From Nostoc sp. KVJ20 (GTDB taxonomy: Bacteria; Cyanobacteriota; Cyanobacteriia; Cyanobacteriales; Nostocaceae): DNA of 43,155 nucleotides. The translations under genes and the position numbers were made by a program. Below the pieces are notes generated by a model. That model made no database searches and was not told the origin of the DNA. It saw only the letters and a program-made list of their open reading frames with translations. The stretch is taken from assembly GCF_001712795.1 (NCBI RefSeq), contig NZ_KV757639.1, positions 1 to 43,155 on the forward strand. Direction: 5' to 3'. The first letter of the stretch is position 1; every line of letters starts with the position of its first letter. This document shows, one piece after another, positions 15,409 through 24,309 of this stretch.

Positions 15409-18400
15409 ATGGTCAGCATTCCCGGATATCACGTTAGCGAAGAACTCTACAATGGTTCTCGAACCTTAGTTTATCGTGCTAATCGAGAAACTGATCAAAA
15501 ATCTGTGGTGATTAAGCTGATGAAAACTGCTTATCCCAGCTTCAGCGAATTGGTACAGTTTCGCAATCAGTTCACCATCGCCAAAAATTTGAATATACCT
15601 GGAATCATCCAAACCTATAGTCTGGAACCCTATCAAAATGGCTATGCGTTAGTGATGGAAGACTTTGGGGGAATTTCTCTTAAAGAATGGGGAGTAGGGA
15701 GTAGGGAATGGGGAGTGGGGGTAAGGGTAGAATCTCTGATGGAATTTTTACGAATTGCGATCGCACTGTGTAATGCATTAGATATTCTAATTCGTCATCG
15801 GATCATTCACAAAGATATTAAACCCGCCAATGTTTTAATTAATCCAGAAACTAAAGAAGTTAAGTTAATTGACTTTAGTATTGCATCTCTGCTGCCACGG
15901 GAAACTCAAATTCTTATGAGTCCTAATGTGCTAGAAGGGACACTCGGTTATGTATCTCCAGAGCAAACTGGAAGGATGAATCGGGGGATTGACTACCGGA
16001 CTGATTTTTATTCTTTGGGTGTAACTTTTTACGAATTACTATCAGGGCAATTACCATTTCAATCGCAAGACCCGATGGAATTGGTACATTGTCACATTGC
16101 AAAACTTCCACCCCTTTTAGGGGACAGGGGAGAGGGGACAGGGAATAGGGAAGAGATTCCTCAAGTTCTCTGTGACATTGTGATGAAACTGATGGCTAAA
16201 AATGCCGAAGACCGATATCAGAGTGCATTTGGGCTGAAATATGATTTAGAAAATTGTTTGGCTCAACTCAAGGAGACGGGGAAAATTGCAAGTTTCCCAA
16301 TTGCTCAACGTGATGTGTGCGATCGCTTTATTATCCCAGAAAAACTCTATGGTCGTGAGCATGAAGTTGAAACTCTGCTAAAAGCCTTTGACCGTGTTAC
16401 CAACAACCAAACTGAACTAATGCTGGTGGCTGGTTTTTCTGGTATTGGTAAAACTGCAATTGTTAATGAGGTTCACAAACCCATTGTCCGGCAAAGAGGC
16501 TACTTCATTAAAGGCAAATTTGACCAATTTAATCGTAATATCCCCTTCTTTGCTTTTGTCCAGGCGTTTCGAGACTTAATGAGGCAATTGCTGAGTGAAA
16601 GTGATGCCCATTTGTCAACTTGGAAAAATAAGATTTTACAAGCACTGGGTGAAAATGGGCAAGTCATTCTTGAGGTAATTCCAGAACTAGAACAAATTAT
16701 TGGTCAACAACCATCTGCAACGCAACTGTCATCAAGTGCAGCACAGAATCGGTTTAATTTGTTATTACAAAGGTTTGTTAAAGTATTCACTACCAAAGAA
16801 CATCCCCTAGTCATTTTTTTAGATGATATGCAGTGGGCAGATTCAGCATCAATGAAGTTAATCCAGTTACTAATGAATGAGTCCAAGGAAGGATATTTGT
16901 TATTAATTGGAGCTTATCGAGATAATGAAGTGTCTGCTGCTCATCCATTAATGTTGACATTAGATGAGATTGCTAAAGCTAATGCTACTATTAACAAAGT
17001 TACATTAGCTCCTCTGAGTGAAGCAAGTTTAAATAAACTGGTTGCTGATACCCTAAAATGTTCACTACAAAACACACAATCTTTAACACAGCTGGTATAT
17101 CAAAAAACCAAGGGCAATCCATTTTTTAGTACACAGTTTTTCAAAGCTTTGCATGAAGACCAGCTAATTAAATTTGATTTAGAGACCGGAAGTTGGCAAT
17201 GTAATCTTGCCCAGTTAAAGGCGTTAGCTCTGACAGACGATGTGGTTGATTTTATGGTATTACAGTTGCGAAAATTGCCAGCATCAACACAGAATATTTT
17301 GAAACTAGCAGCTTGTATTGGTAATCAATTTGACTTAGCAACATTGGCGATTGTTTCTGAAAATTCCGAGACTGAAACCGCAACATCCCTCTGGAAAGCA
17401 CTACAAGAGGGATTAATTCTGCCACAAAGTGAAGTTTACAAATTTTATGTCGGGCGAGAAACACAGGATTTAGTACAAAGTTCGCTAACTGTAAACTATA
17501 AATTTTTACACGATCGCGTTCAACAAGCAGCTTATGCATTAATTCCAGAGGATAAAAAACAATCCATCCATCTGCAAATTGGTCAACTGCTATTAAGCAA
17601 AATACCTATTAAAAAGCAGGAAGAGAGAATTTTTGAGATTGTTAATCAGTTGAATATTGGTGTAAAGCTAATCACTAGACAGTCTGACAGAGATAAATTA
17701 GCACAGTTAAATTTGCTAGCTGGTCAAAAAGCCAAACTATCCACGGCTTATACTAATACGATCGAATATATTAATTGTGGTATTCAGCTATTGAGAACAG
17801 ATAGCTGGCAACAACAGTATTCACTCACATTAGCATTATATGAAGAAGCTGCTTCAGCAGCCTATCTCATGGGTCAATTTGACCAGGTAGAAGAGTTTGT
17901 TAAGCAAGTGCAACACCATGCTAAAGCTTTACTAGATCGGGTTAAATCGATTGAGATTCAAATCCAATCTTATTTAGCTCAGAGTCGTTTTGATGATTCA
18001 ATTCGGACTGCGATCGCACTGCTAAATCTCTTAGGCGTAAAACTATCTCATCAAGCGAATCAAACGCAAAATTTATTAAGTTTAGCTAAAACCAAATTAA
18101 GATTTTTAGGTAAATCTCCTTTAAGTTTAATTGATTTAGCTGACATGACGGGGGACAAACAACTGGCAGCAATCCGAATTCTAGCTAGTACGAATTCAAC
18201 GGCTTATATTGCTCGTCCAGATTTATTGCCACAAATAATTTTGAGCGAAGTCAATTTATCGATGCAGTACGGCAATGCAGCTGCATCTGCATTTGGCTAT
18301 GCCTGGTATGGATTAATTGAGTGTGGCATTCTGGGAAATATTGAGACAGGTTATGAATTTGGTCAATTAGCATTGCAAGTCCTCGAAAAATTTCATAGTA

Positions 18401-20841
18401 AAGAATTAAAAGCTAGAACCTTCTTCATTGTTCAAACATTTATTAATCACTGGCATCAACCCCTTAAAGACACAATCGCACCGTTAACTGAAGCCTATCA
18501 AGTAGGTTTAGAAACAGGAGATATTGAATATGCAGCTTGGGCTAGCTATAGCTGTAGTTTTCATGGATACTTGATGGGGCAGGAATTGGCTGAGTTAGAA
18601 AAACAGATGGGTGACTATGCTGAAGTCTACAGCCATTTTAAACAAGAAAAACCTCAGACATATATTAATTCATTTCGTCAAGCCATCTTGAATTTGTTGG
18701 GACAGTCTACTAATCCTAATTACTTATCAGGTGATGTTTATGATGCACAAACTATTCGCCCTTTACAACAGCAAGCAGGCGATCGCACTGGATTGAGTTT
18801 TAGCTATGCCAATGAACTCATACTTTGCTACCTGTTTGAAAATTATACCGGAGCATCTGAAGCCGCAATTCATGCAATGACCTATTTAGATGGGGTAACA
18901 TCGGCGGCAATTGTACCAATAGTTTATTTTTATGAGGCGCTAACCCAATTAATTCTCTATCCAACAGCAACAACTGCCCAGCAAAAACAGATTCTTAAAA
19001 AAGTAACTTCCCATCAGAAAAAGCTGAAAAAATGGGCGCATCATGCCCCAATGAATCATCAACACAAATTTTACTTAGTTGAAGCAGAACGGCATCGGAT
19101 TTTGCAGCAAAAAAACAAAGCAATGGAACTGTACGATCGCGCCATAACTCTAGCTAAAGAAAACGGATATATCCAAGAAGAAGGCTTGAGCAATGAGTTG
19201 GCTGCCAAGTTATACCTCGACTGGGGCAAAGAAAAAATCGCCCAAACTTATATGCAAGAAGCTTATTACTGCTACGCTCGTTGGGGTGCTAAAGCCAAAA
19301 CCGAAGACTTAGAAAAACGCTATCCCCAACTCCTGGTTCCCATCTTACAAGAGCAGCTTAATCCCTTGCAACTGAGATCAACCATCGATACATCATCATT
19401 TCCACATCAAACCATCCACACAAATCTTTCTAGTAGCAGTATTTCTGAAGCCCTCGATTTGGCTACCATTCTTAAAGCCTCACAAGCTCTCTCCAGTGAA
19501 ATTAAATTAGAGCAATTACTCACTATTTTCTTGCAAGTGATAATGGAAAATGCTGGGGCACAAAAAGCTGCCCTACTTGTACTCCAACAGGAGAACTTAA
19601 CAGTTGAAGCCGTAGCCACCATCAATGAAGGAGTCACTCTACTATCTGTACCATTATCAATCAGCGAAGGCATTCCGATTACACTAGTAAACTTTGTCAA
19701 ACACAGCTTAAAAACCGTTGTGCTGGATGATGCAACAGCAAAAACTGATTTTATCGCCGATCCATATTTCATTCAGCAACAACCTAAGAGTGTGTTGTGT
19801 ACGCCGATATTAAACCAGGGTAAAATCATTGGGCTGGTGTATCTAGAAAATCCGCTGACAATTGGTGTATTTACGAGCGATCGCACTGAAGTCATCCAAC
19901 TGCTATGCTCCCAAGCCGCCATATCTCTAGAAAATGCCCGTCTTTATCAAGAATCTCAGAATTATGCCGATCAACTAAAGCGATCGCTGCAAGAACTTGA
20001 GCATACCCAACTACAAATGGTGCAAAACGAAAAAATGGCAACCTTGGGCAATTTAGTTGCAGGGGTGGCACATGAAATTAATAATCCCATAGGATTTCTC
20101 GAAGGTAGTCTCAATAATGCCGAAGAGTATACTCAAGACTTACTTGCCCATATTCAATTGCTTAAACAACATCATCCCACTCCAGCGATCGCAGTCATTG
20201 AGCATGGCGAAAAAATTGACCTAGAATTTCTGATTGAAGACTTACCAAAGCTAGTAAGTTCGATGAAGGTGGCTTCGGAACGGATTAAAGACATTAGTAC
20301 CAGTCTTCGCACCTTTTCCAGAGCCGATACAGCCGAAAAAGTTGCTTGTAATCTCCATGAAGGGATTGAGAGTACCCTGTTGATTTTGAAGTATCGCCTC
20401 AAAGCTAACGAAAAACGTCCAGCGATCGAAGTCATCACCGAATATGGAAAATTACCACCTGTTAAGTGCTTTTTGGGACAACTAAATCAAGTGTTTATGA
20501 ACATCCTCGCTAATGGCATTGATGCCTTAGATACATCCATTAGCGGGCTTTCTTTTGCTCAAGCCCAAGCAAATCATCAGCAAATACTGATTCACACCGA
20601 AGTATCCAGTGACGAGCGCACGGTAACAATTTACATCAAAGATAACGGTCAAGGGATGTCAGAGGAGGTTAGAGCCAGGATCTTCGACCACCTGTTTACA
20701 ACTAAAGAGGTTGGGAAAGGAACAGGATTAGGATTAGCGATCGCTCGTCAAATCGTTGAGGAAACCCATAACGGGCGGTTGAGTTGCAATTCTGTGCTTG
20801 GCGAAGGAACAGAATTTGTCATAGAGATTCCAGTGTCTTAA
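15409..20841 (+). CDS. Ser/Thr kinase-ATPase-GAF-histidine kinase fusion
   Basis: This 1810-residue signalling protein belongs to the cyanobacterial dual-kinase class (HstK-like). An N-terminal Ser/Thr kinase (~1-290) has Lys36 in VVIKLMK, catalytic HKDIKPANVL (Asp136) and DFS instead of DFG at 155-157. An AAA-type ATPase follows, with Walker A GFSGIGKT (342-349) and Walker B-like VIFLDDMQWAD. A long helical TPR-like region (~700-1320), a GAF domain (~1362-1515) and a histidine kinase come next: phospho-acceptor His1555 in MATLGNLVAGVAHEINNPIG, then N, G1 and G2 boxes (MNILANGIDAL, DNGQGM, GTGLGLAIA). No transmembrane segment and no receiver domain are seen, so it should signal to a response regulator encoded elsewhere. 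The kinase domain contains repeat-derived insertions (residues ~93-107 and ~237-250). The start matches the usual IPGYHVSEELYNGSRTLVYR N-terminus. The ligand is unknown. Confidence 0.93.
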   Translation: MVSIPGYHVSEELYNGSRTLVYRANRETDQKSVVIKLMKTAYPSFSELVQFRNQFTIAKNLNIPGIIQTYSLEPYQNGYALVMEDFGGISLKEWGVGSREWGVGVRVESLMEFLRIAIALCNALDILIRHRIIHKDIKPANVLINPETKEVKLIDFSIASLLPRETQILMSPNVLEGTLGYVSPEQTGRMNRGIDYRTDFYSLGVTFYELLSGQLPFQSQDPMELVHCHIAKLPPLLGDRGEGTGNREEIPQVLCDIVMKLMAKNAEDRYQSAFGLKYDLENCLAQLKETGKIASFPIAQRDVCDRFIIPEKLYGREHEVETLLKAFDRVTNNQTELMLVAGFSGIGKTAIVNEVHKPIVRQRGYFIKGKFDQFNRNIPFFAFVQAFRDLMRQLLSESDAHLSTWKNKILQALGENGQVILEVIPELEQIIGQQPSATQLSSSAAQNRFNLLLQRFVKVFTTKEHPLVIFLDDMQWADSASMKLIQLLMNESKEGYLLLIGAYRDNEVSAAHPLMLTLDEIAKANATINKVTLAPLSEASLNKLVADTLKCSLQNTQSLTQLVYQKTKGNPFFSTQFFKALHEDQLIKFDLETGSWQCNLAQLKALALTDDVVDFMVLQLRKLPASTQNILKLAACIGNQFDLATLAIVSENSETETATSLWKALQEGLILPQSEVYKFYVGRETQDLVQSSLTVNYKFLHDRVQQAAYALIPEDKKQSIHLQIGQLLLSKIPIKKQEERIFEIVNQLNIGVKLITRQSDRDKLAQLNLLAGQKAKLSTAYTNTIEYINCGIQLLRTDSWQQQYSLTLALYEEAASAAYLMGQFDQVEEFVKQVQHHAKALLDRVKSIEIQIQSYLAQSRFDDSIRTAIALLNLLGVKLSHQANQTQNLLSLAKTKLRFLGKSPLSLIDLADMTGDKQLAAIRILASTNSTAYIARPDLLPQIILSEVNLSMQYGNAAASAFGYAWYGLIECGILGNIETGYEFGQLALQVLEKFHSKELKARTFFIVQTFINHWHQPLKDTIAPLTEAYQVGLETGDIEYAAWASYSCSFHGYLMGQELAELEKQMGDYAEVYSHFKQEKPQTYINSFRQAILNLLGQSTNPNYLSGDVYDAQTIRPLQQQAGDRTGLSFSYANELILCYLFENYTGASEAAIHAMTYLDGVTSAAIVPIVYFYEALTQLILYPTATTAQQKQILKKVTSHQKKLKKWAHHAPMNHQHKFYLVEAERHRILQQKNKAMELYDRAITLAKENGYIQEEGLSNELAAKLYLDWGKEKIAQTYMQEAYYCYARWGAKAKTEDLEKRYPQLLVPILQEQLNPLQLRSTIDTSSFPHQTIHTNLSSSSISEALDLATILKASQALSSEIKLEQLLTIFLQVIMENAGAQKAALLVLQQENLTVEAVATINEGVTLLSVPLSISEGIPITLVNFVKHSLKTVVLDDATAKTDFIADPYFIQQQPKSVLCTPILNQGKIIGLVYLENPLTIGVFTSDRTEVIQLLCSQAAISLENARLYQESQNYADQLKRSLQELEHTQLQMVQNEKMATLGNLVAGVAHEINNPIGFLEGSLNNAEEYTQDLLAHIQLLKQHHPTPAIAVIEHGEKIDLEFLIEDLPKLVSSMKVASERIKDISTSLRTFSRADTAEKVACNLHEGIESTLLILKYRLKANEKRPAIEVITEYGKLPPVKCFLGQLNQVFMNILANGIDALDTSISGLSFAQAQANHQQILIHTEVSSDERTVTIYIKDNGQGMSEEVRARIFDHLFTTKEVGKGTGLGLAIARQIVEETHNGRLSCNSVLGEGTEFVIEIPVS
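15690..15730. repeat. GGGAGTAGGGA repeat inside the kinase domain
   Basis: A tandem of GGGGAGTAGGGAGTAGGG-type units, the same kind as the intergenic copy at 31085-31120, encodes EWGVGSREWGVGVR in frame. A similar tract (GGGGACAGGGGAGAGGGGAC and on, 16116-16151) encodes GDRGEGTGNRE. Both fall in probable surface loops of the Ser/Thr kinase domain. Confidence 0.65.
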
Positions 20842-20864
20842 TAGCTACTAGTACCGCAAGGCGT

Positions 20865-20891
20865 AATTCGTAATTCGTAATTCGTAATTAA
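20865..20891. repeat. TAATTCG tandem heptamers
   Basis: Three to four copies of TAATTCG occur 25 bp after the kinase stop. The same heptamer family fills the rpoB-rpoC1 gap at 36823-36942. Confidence 0.6.
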
Positions 20892-20968
20892 TTGTTTGCA
20901 AAGGTTTCAGACATTTAAAATGGGTGGCTGATTTACGCCAAACTGTACTAGTGCGATTTCAAAAAATA

Positions 20969-21100
20969 CAGAGATAAAAACGAGGGGAAAAGGGGAAAGG
21001 AATAAACAATTCACCCACAAAGGGCGAGGTTTTTATCTTTTCCCCTTACCCTTTTCCCAGCCCAGATAACAGATGAAGAGTGCTTATCCGAACCGTATTG
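20969..21100. repeat. Second copy of the G/A-rich hairpin element
   Basis: GAGGGGAAAAGGGGAAAGG (20982-21000) faces CTTTTCCCCTTACCCTTTTC (about 21038-21057). The element ends TGCTTATCCGAACCGTATT (21081-21099), almost identical to 145-162. The left inverted end seen in the first copy is not clear here. Confidence 0.55.
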
Positions 21101-21180
21101 AGAGCTACCTTATTCACAATACAGGTCGATGCATTAGCTTTTCTAATCGTGTGCGCCTGATTTTGCCTCCTTTACATTAC

Positions 21181-21199
21181 TTTAGAGACAGTCTCTAAA
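21181..21199. promoter_or_regulatory. Perfect 19-bp palindrome, possible operator
   Basis: TTTAGAGACAGTCTCTAAA is symmetric about a central A. It lies 44 bp before a short ORF with a good ribosome binding site and a terminator. Its half-site TAGAGAC also occurs in the dispersed GAGACG palindromes, so it may be a diverged repeat rather than an operator. Confidence 0.35.
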
Positions 21200-21242
21200 A
21201 ACTTAGCTTAATTCTTCTAGTAGAGGAGAGAGCTAATTAAAA

Positions 21243-21287
21243 ATGCGTATACTGCAATTACCAAGCAATAGTTTGATAAGCCCCTAG
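21243..21287 (+). CDS. Possible 14-residue peptide MRILQLPSNSLISP
   Basis: An ATG at 21243 is preceded by a purine-rich GAGGAGAG (21223-21230), spaced 12 bases, which is rather long. The frame encodes MRILQLPSNSLISP and its stop codon (21285-21287) lies within the left arm of the terminator at 21279-21313. This arrangement (operator-like palindrome, ribosome binding site, short frame, terminator) fits either a leader peptide/attenuator or a small RNA whose ORF is accidental. I do not recognise the peptide. Confidence 0.3.
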   Translation: MRILQLPSNSLISP

Positions 21288-21313
21288 TTAAAGACCGACT
21301 AGGAGCTTTTTTT
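21279..21313 (+). terminator. Strong intrinsic terminator
   Basis: AGCCCCTAGT (21279-21288) pairs with ACTAGGAGCT (21298-21307), with one mismatch, and a run of seven T (21307-21313) follows. It is the clearest intrinsic terminator in the window. No long gene precedes it in the 430 bp after the kinase stop, so it points to a short transcript. Confidence 0.75.
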
Positions 21314-21473
21314 ATTGATTATCTATCTCAATTGGATCATATTGAAAAAACTTAGTAGTAATTAAACTATTCCTTATGGATATTAATAATTAATTCTGAT
21401 GGTAGATTGAGTCAGAGATGAAGATAGTTAATATGTATTTGTCGGTCAAAAACGTTTACCAAAATTAACAACA

Positions 21474-21746
21474 ATGAATATTCTTGCTTGGATTGTTTTA
21501 GGTCTAATTGCTGGTGCGATCGCAAAAGCTATATATCCTGGTCATCAAGGCGGTGGAATTCTAGGAACAATTGTGTTAGGAATCATCGGTGCTTTTGTTG
21601 GCGGTAGTTTAGGTGTATTCTTCAGTACGGGAACCTTAGCTTTAGCAGCTCCTAGTCTTAGCATTCCAGGCATTGCGGTAGCAGTTCTTGGTGCGATTGT
21701 CGCAGTTTTCTTGTGGAATTTACTAACCAACCGCAGTGCTGTATAA
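21474..21746 (+). CDS. GlsB/YeaQ/YmgE-family membrane protein
   Basis: This 90-residue protein has three hydrophobic, Gly-rich segments: ILAWIVLGLIAGAIAKAI (3-20), GTIVLGIIGAFVGGSLGVFF (31-50) and IAVAVLGAIVAVFLWNLL (67-84). The pattern GLIAGAIAKAIYPG...GGILGTIVLGIIGAFVGG is that of the transglycosylase-associated (GlsB/YeaQ/YmgE) family, small inner-membrane proteins often induced by stress; their molecular role is not settled. The gene stands alone, between the short terminator-bearing unit upstream and its own terminator-like hairpin downstream. Confidence 0.88.
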   Translation: MNILAWIVLGLIAGAIAKAIYPGHQGGGILGTIVLGIIGAFVGGSLGVFFSTGTLALAAPSLSIPGIAVAVLGAIVAVFLWNLLTNRSAV

Positions 21747-21824
21747 AAGTAAAATTGCGGTAAATCAATGAGAAAGATTTCGCAAATTCATTTAACTATT
21801 TTTAACTGTGAATTAAATTAAAAA

Positions 21825-21863
21825 AATAGCGTCTCCGTAATTACAGGTAGGCGTTATTTTTTT
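21825..21863 (+). terminator. Terminator after the GlsB-like gene
   Basis: AATAGCG (21825-21831) pairs with CGTTATT (21852-21858), with one G-U pair, and seven T residues complete the structure. It lies about 80 bp after the stop at 21746. Confidence 0.5.
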
Positions 21864-22101
21864 GATTGTAATAAAATAATCAAAATTAGCGCTAGCTAAT
21901 AGGCTATTACAGTTCAGATAAGACCAAAACACTTGTAGAGACGGCGATTTATCGCGTCTTCAATACCCACTAATAGGCTATGTTACAGCTTAGAGAGTGT
22001 TTAAAAGTCAGTAAAGCCTTCATTTTCAGCACAGATATTGCTAAAAATTCGACAGGTAGGAAGATTAGCGATCGCTAAGTATAAATGTTATTTTAAGAGT
22101 G
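21864..22101. other. Intergenic region with a GAGACG-type repeat
   Basis: The GAGACG-type repeat lies at 21933-21960, in opposite orientation to the copies at 241 and 11125. AATAGGCTAT occurs twice around it (about 21899 and 21972), as if flanking it in direct repeat. A HIP1 octamer lies at about 22068. No gene is seen. Confidence 0.5.
21933..21960. repeat. GAGACG-type palindromic repeat, copy 4 (inverted)
   Basis: It reads TTGTAGAGACGGCGATTT then ATCGCGTCTT, the reverse complement of the copies at 241 and 11125. The direct repeat AATAGGCTAT lies on both sides at 25-40 bp distance. Confidence 0.7.
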
Positions 22102-23268
22102 TTAATTAGCTCTAAGAATTCCTATGCCAGCTTTTCTTTCAATATAATCTGCTAAGTTGATAAAATCTTCACGCGGGTAGCACCTTCCACCAACCAGATC
22201 AAAAGCTAATCTACTGGCAGGATTTTCTGGATTTTCGAGTATATGTATACCCCAGTAGTAAAGTAGGTCACTAGTGCGAATACAAACTTCTTCTGGATCT
22301 ATACAATGAAATTTATTATCTATTTTGCTAATTTCCTTATAAGCATTAGAATAGACTTCTTTTAAAAGTCTTAAACGCTTAATGCCAGGATCTTTAAAGT
22401 TGTTAACTAGTACAAATAAATGAGCTTCATGATTTATTTTACGTATATCTGTCACAGTTGATTGAATAACTTTACCATGCTTGCTTATTCCCAGTGGATT
22501 AAAGGTTGTTGGAATAATACAATAATCTAATCGCTTAACTAGCTCTCCTGGATTACGCTCTAATGCTGGTGAGCAATCGCAAATTACTATTTGACAGTCA
22601 CGGGCAGCATCTTCATTCCAATCATTTCCATTAAACACTTGAATAGTTGTTCCTACACCTTTAGGATTGGGAACAAAAACACCATCACCTACTAATTTTT
22701 GCAGATTTTGTTCTGGATCTAAATCCACAAGCGCCACATTAAATCCTTGCAGCGCTAATGCTCCCGCTAAATGTCCTGCTACAGTTGTTTTCCCTACTCC
22801 ACCTTTACAGGTAAAAATCCCAAAATAAACTTTTTTTGGTGTAATTTCTTCGGTAGTTTCAGGATTACTTCTGCCACCAATGACAGAATCACCATCAATC
22901 CCAACAAGCTTATTTTCATGGGCAATCCCACAACGAATTCTAGTATCTTTACCCCAGGTTCTCATTAATGCCAATGCTGGGCCGCCAAATCCTTTTGTGG
23001 TTATAAACCAACCAAAATTAAATTTTTTGCCTTCGTCAGAATCTAAAAAGTCAGCAAACTTTAAAAGCTGCGGCGCTGTTACGTTACCTTTTAGCCATTT
23101 AACCTGAACAACACCAACTAGATTTCCTTTTTTGACCACTAGATCATAGCCAGGTTGATTGGTCTTTGCAGTTTCAACAGTCCAATCTGCTTTATGGATC
23201 AGTTTTGCTACGTGCTGCTCAAAGTGGGTAAAATCCTGGATGAATTGTGGTTCTAATGGTGATGGCAT
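22102..23268 (-). CDS. Mrr-like nuclease domain fused to ParA-type ATPase
   Basis: This 388-residue protein has two recognisable halves. Residues ~15-125 resemble the Mrr/restriction-endonuclease fold: FEQHVAKLIHKADWTVETAK, then PGYDLVV with Asp42, then VVQVKW with Gln55 and Lys57 (D-x(12)-QxK), then GWFITTKGFGGPALALM. Residues ~146-388 are a ParA/MinD-type ATPase with deviant Walker A KGGVGKTT (155-162), the A' motif VDLDPEQN (181-188) and Walker B VICDCSPAL (Asp231). No HTH domain and no ParB partner are nearby. The start at 23268 gives an N-terminus just before the nuclease domain. The frame is open to 23418, but that part is A/T-rich and unlike protein. The function is unknown: DNA defence, element maintenance and nuclease-regulated partitioning are all possible. 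It diverges from a metallophosphoesterase gene 211 bp away. Confidence 0.85.
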   Translation of the reverse strand: MPSPLEPQFIQDFTHFEQHVAKLIHKADWTVETAKTNQPGYDLVVKKGNLVGVVQVKWLKGNVTAPQLLKFADFLDSDEGKKFNFGWFITTKGFGGPALALMRTWGKDTRIRCGIAHENKLVGIDGDSVIGGRSNPETTEEITPKKVYFGIFTCKGGVGKTTVAGHLAGALALQGFNVALVDLDPEQNLQKLVGDGVFVPNPKGVGTTIQVFNGNDWNEDAARDCQIVICDCSPALERNPGELVKRLDYCIIPTTFNPLGISKHGKVIQSTVTDIRKINHEAHLFVLVNNFKDPGIKRLRLLKEVYSNAYKEISKIDNKFHCIDPEEVCIRTSDLLYYWGIHILENPENPASRLAFDLVGGRCYPREDFINLADYIERKAGIGILRAN

Positions 23269-23478
23269 AAACAGCTTTAAGTATTTTGGATCAATGCGGT
23301 AGTATGTAATACAGTATACTAAATTAACAGCAAAGTTACGTCTGAGTTTAATAAGTATAAATACTATAAAATCTACAGGTTTCATAAAATTTTCAATAAG
23401 TTGGACTGGTCGCTGCACACAAACCGACGATGTTTAGTTAAGCTGTAAGCGCTATGATTAAAGTTTATTGAACGTCTT

Positions 23479-24309
23479 ATGCACTGGTTGTTATCTGGGC
23501 CGTTGAGTATAGAAGAATTGACGGTTAACATTGCAGGGTTGCCTGCATCGTTACAAGGTAAGAAGTTGGTGCAGTTGTCAGATTTTCACTACGATGGTTT
23601 GCGGCTGTCGGAAGATATGTTAGAAAAAGCGATCGCAGTTACTAACGAAGCTGAACCAGATTTGATTCTATTAACTGGTGACTACGTAACTGACGATCCG
23701 ACGCCGATTCACCAACTGGTACTTCGACTCAAACATCTGCAAAGTCGCAGTGGTATCTATGCTGTTCTTGGCAATCATGATATACATTACAAACACGCAA
23801 AAACAGAGGTTACACAGGCGTTAACTAGCATTGGAATTCACGTCCTTTGGAATGAAATTGCCTATCCACTAGGAAAAGAATTGCCACTCGTTGGACTTGC
23901 GGATAGTTGGTCACAGGAATTTCACCCCGCACCAGTTATGAACCAGCTAAACCCCGACACACCCTGCATCGTTTTATCGCACAACCCCGATACTGCGGAG
24001 ATATTACAAGCATGGCGAGTCGATTTACAATTATCCGGTCATACTCACGGTGGTCAAATCGTGATTCCCGGAATTGGCCCTGTGGCGTTGTTTTACGAGA
24101 AACTTGTAGAAAAAATACCCAAAAAAGTGCGACGTCGATTCCCATTTTTGGAAGTAAATGTTTCTGTAGTCAGCCATTGGGAATGGGCACAGGGTTTTCA
24201 TCAGCTAGGAAAAAATCAGTTATATGTCAATCGTGGTTTGGGAACTTACCTCCCAGGACGCTTATTTTGCCGCCCAGAAGTTACTATAATCACCCTACAA
24301 GGTGAGTAA
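23479..24309 (+). CDS. Metallophosphoesterase, YaeI-like, copy 1
   Basis: This 276-residue calcineurin-like phosphoesterase carries the full metal-binding set: DFH (Asp35, His37), GDYV (67-70), GNHD (98-101), LSHNPD and GHTHGGQ. Its layout fits the YaeI/DUF-type group that acts on phosphodiester or pyrophosphate bonds in lipid metabolism; the substrate cannot be told. There is no clear signal peptide. The start LMHWLLSGPLSIEEL is shared with the paralogue downstream. The short upstream motif AAGCTGTAAGCGCT (about 23442) is also shared, so promoter and gene were duplicated together. Confidence 0.9.
   Translation: MHWLLSGPLSIEELTVNIAGLPASLQGKKLVQLSDFHYDGLRLSEDMLEKAIAVTNEAEPDLILLTGDYVTDDPTPIHQLVLRLKHLQSRSGIYAVLGNHDIHYKHAKTEVTQALTSIGIHVLWNEIAYPLGKELPLVGLADSWSQEFHPAPVMNQLNPDTPCIVLSHNPDTAEILQAWRVDLQLSGHTHGGQIVIPGIGPVALFYEKLVEKIPKKVRRRFPFLEVNVSVVSHWEWAQGFHQLGKNQLYVNRGLGTYLPGRLFCRPEVTIITLQGE

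Noticed and set aside
23269..23418. N-terminal extension of the Mrr-ParA protein
   Set aside because: The open frame gives a Phe/Ile/Tyr-rich stretch from A/T-rich DNA, and the conserved nuclease domain begins after the Met at 23268.
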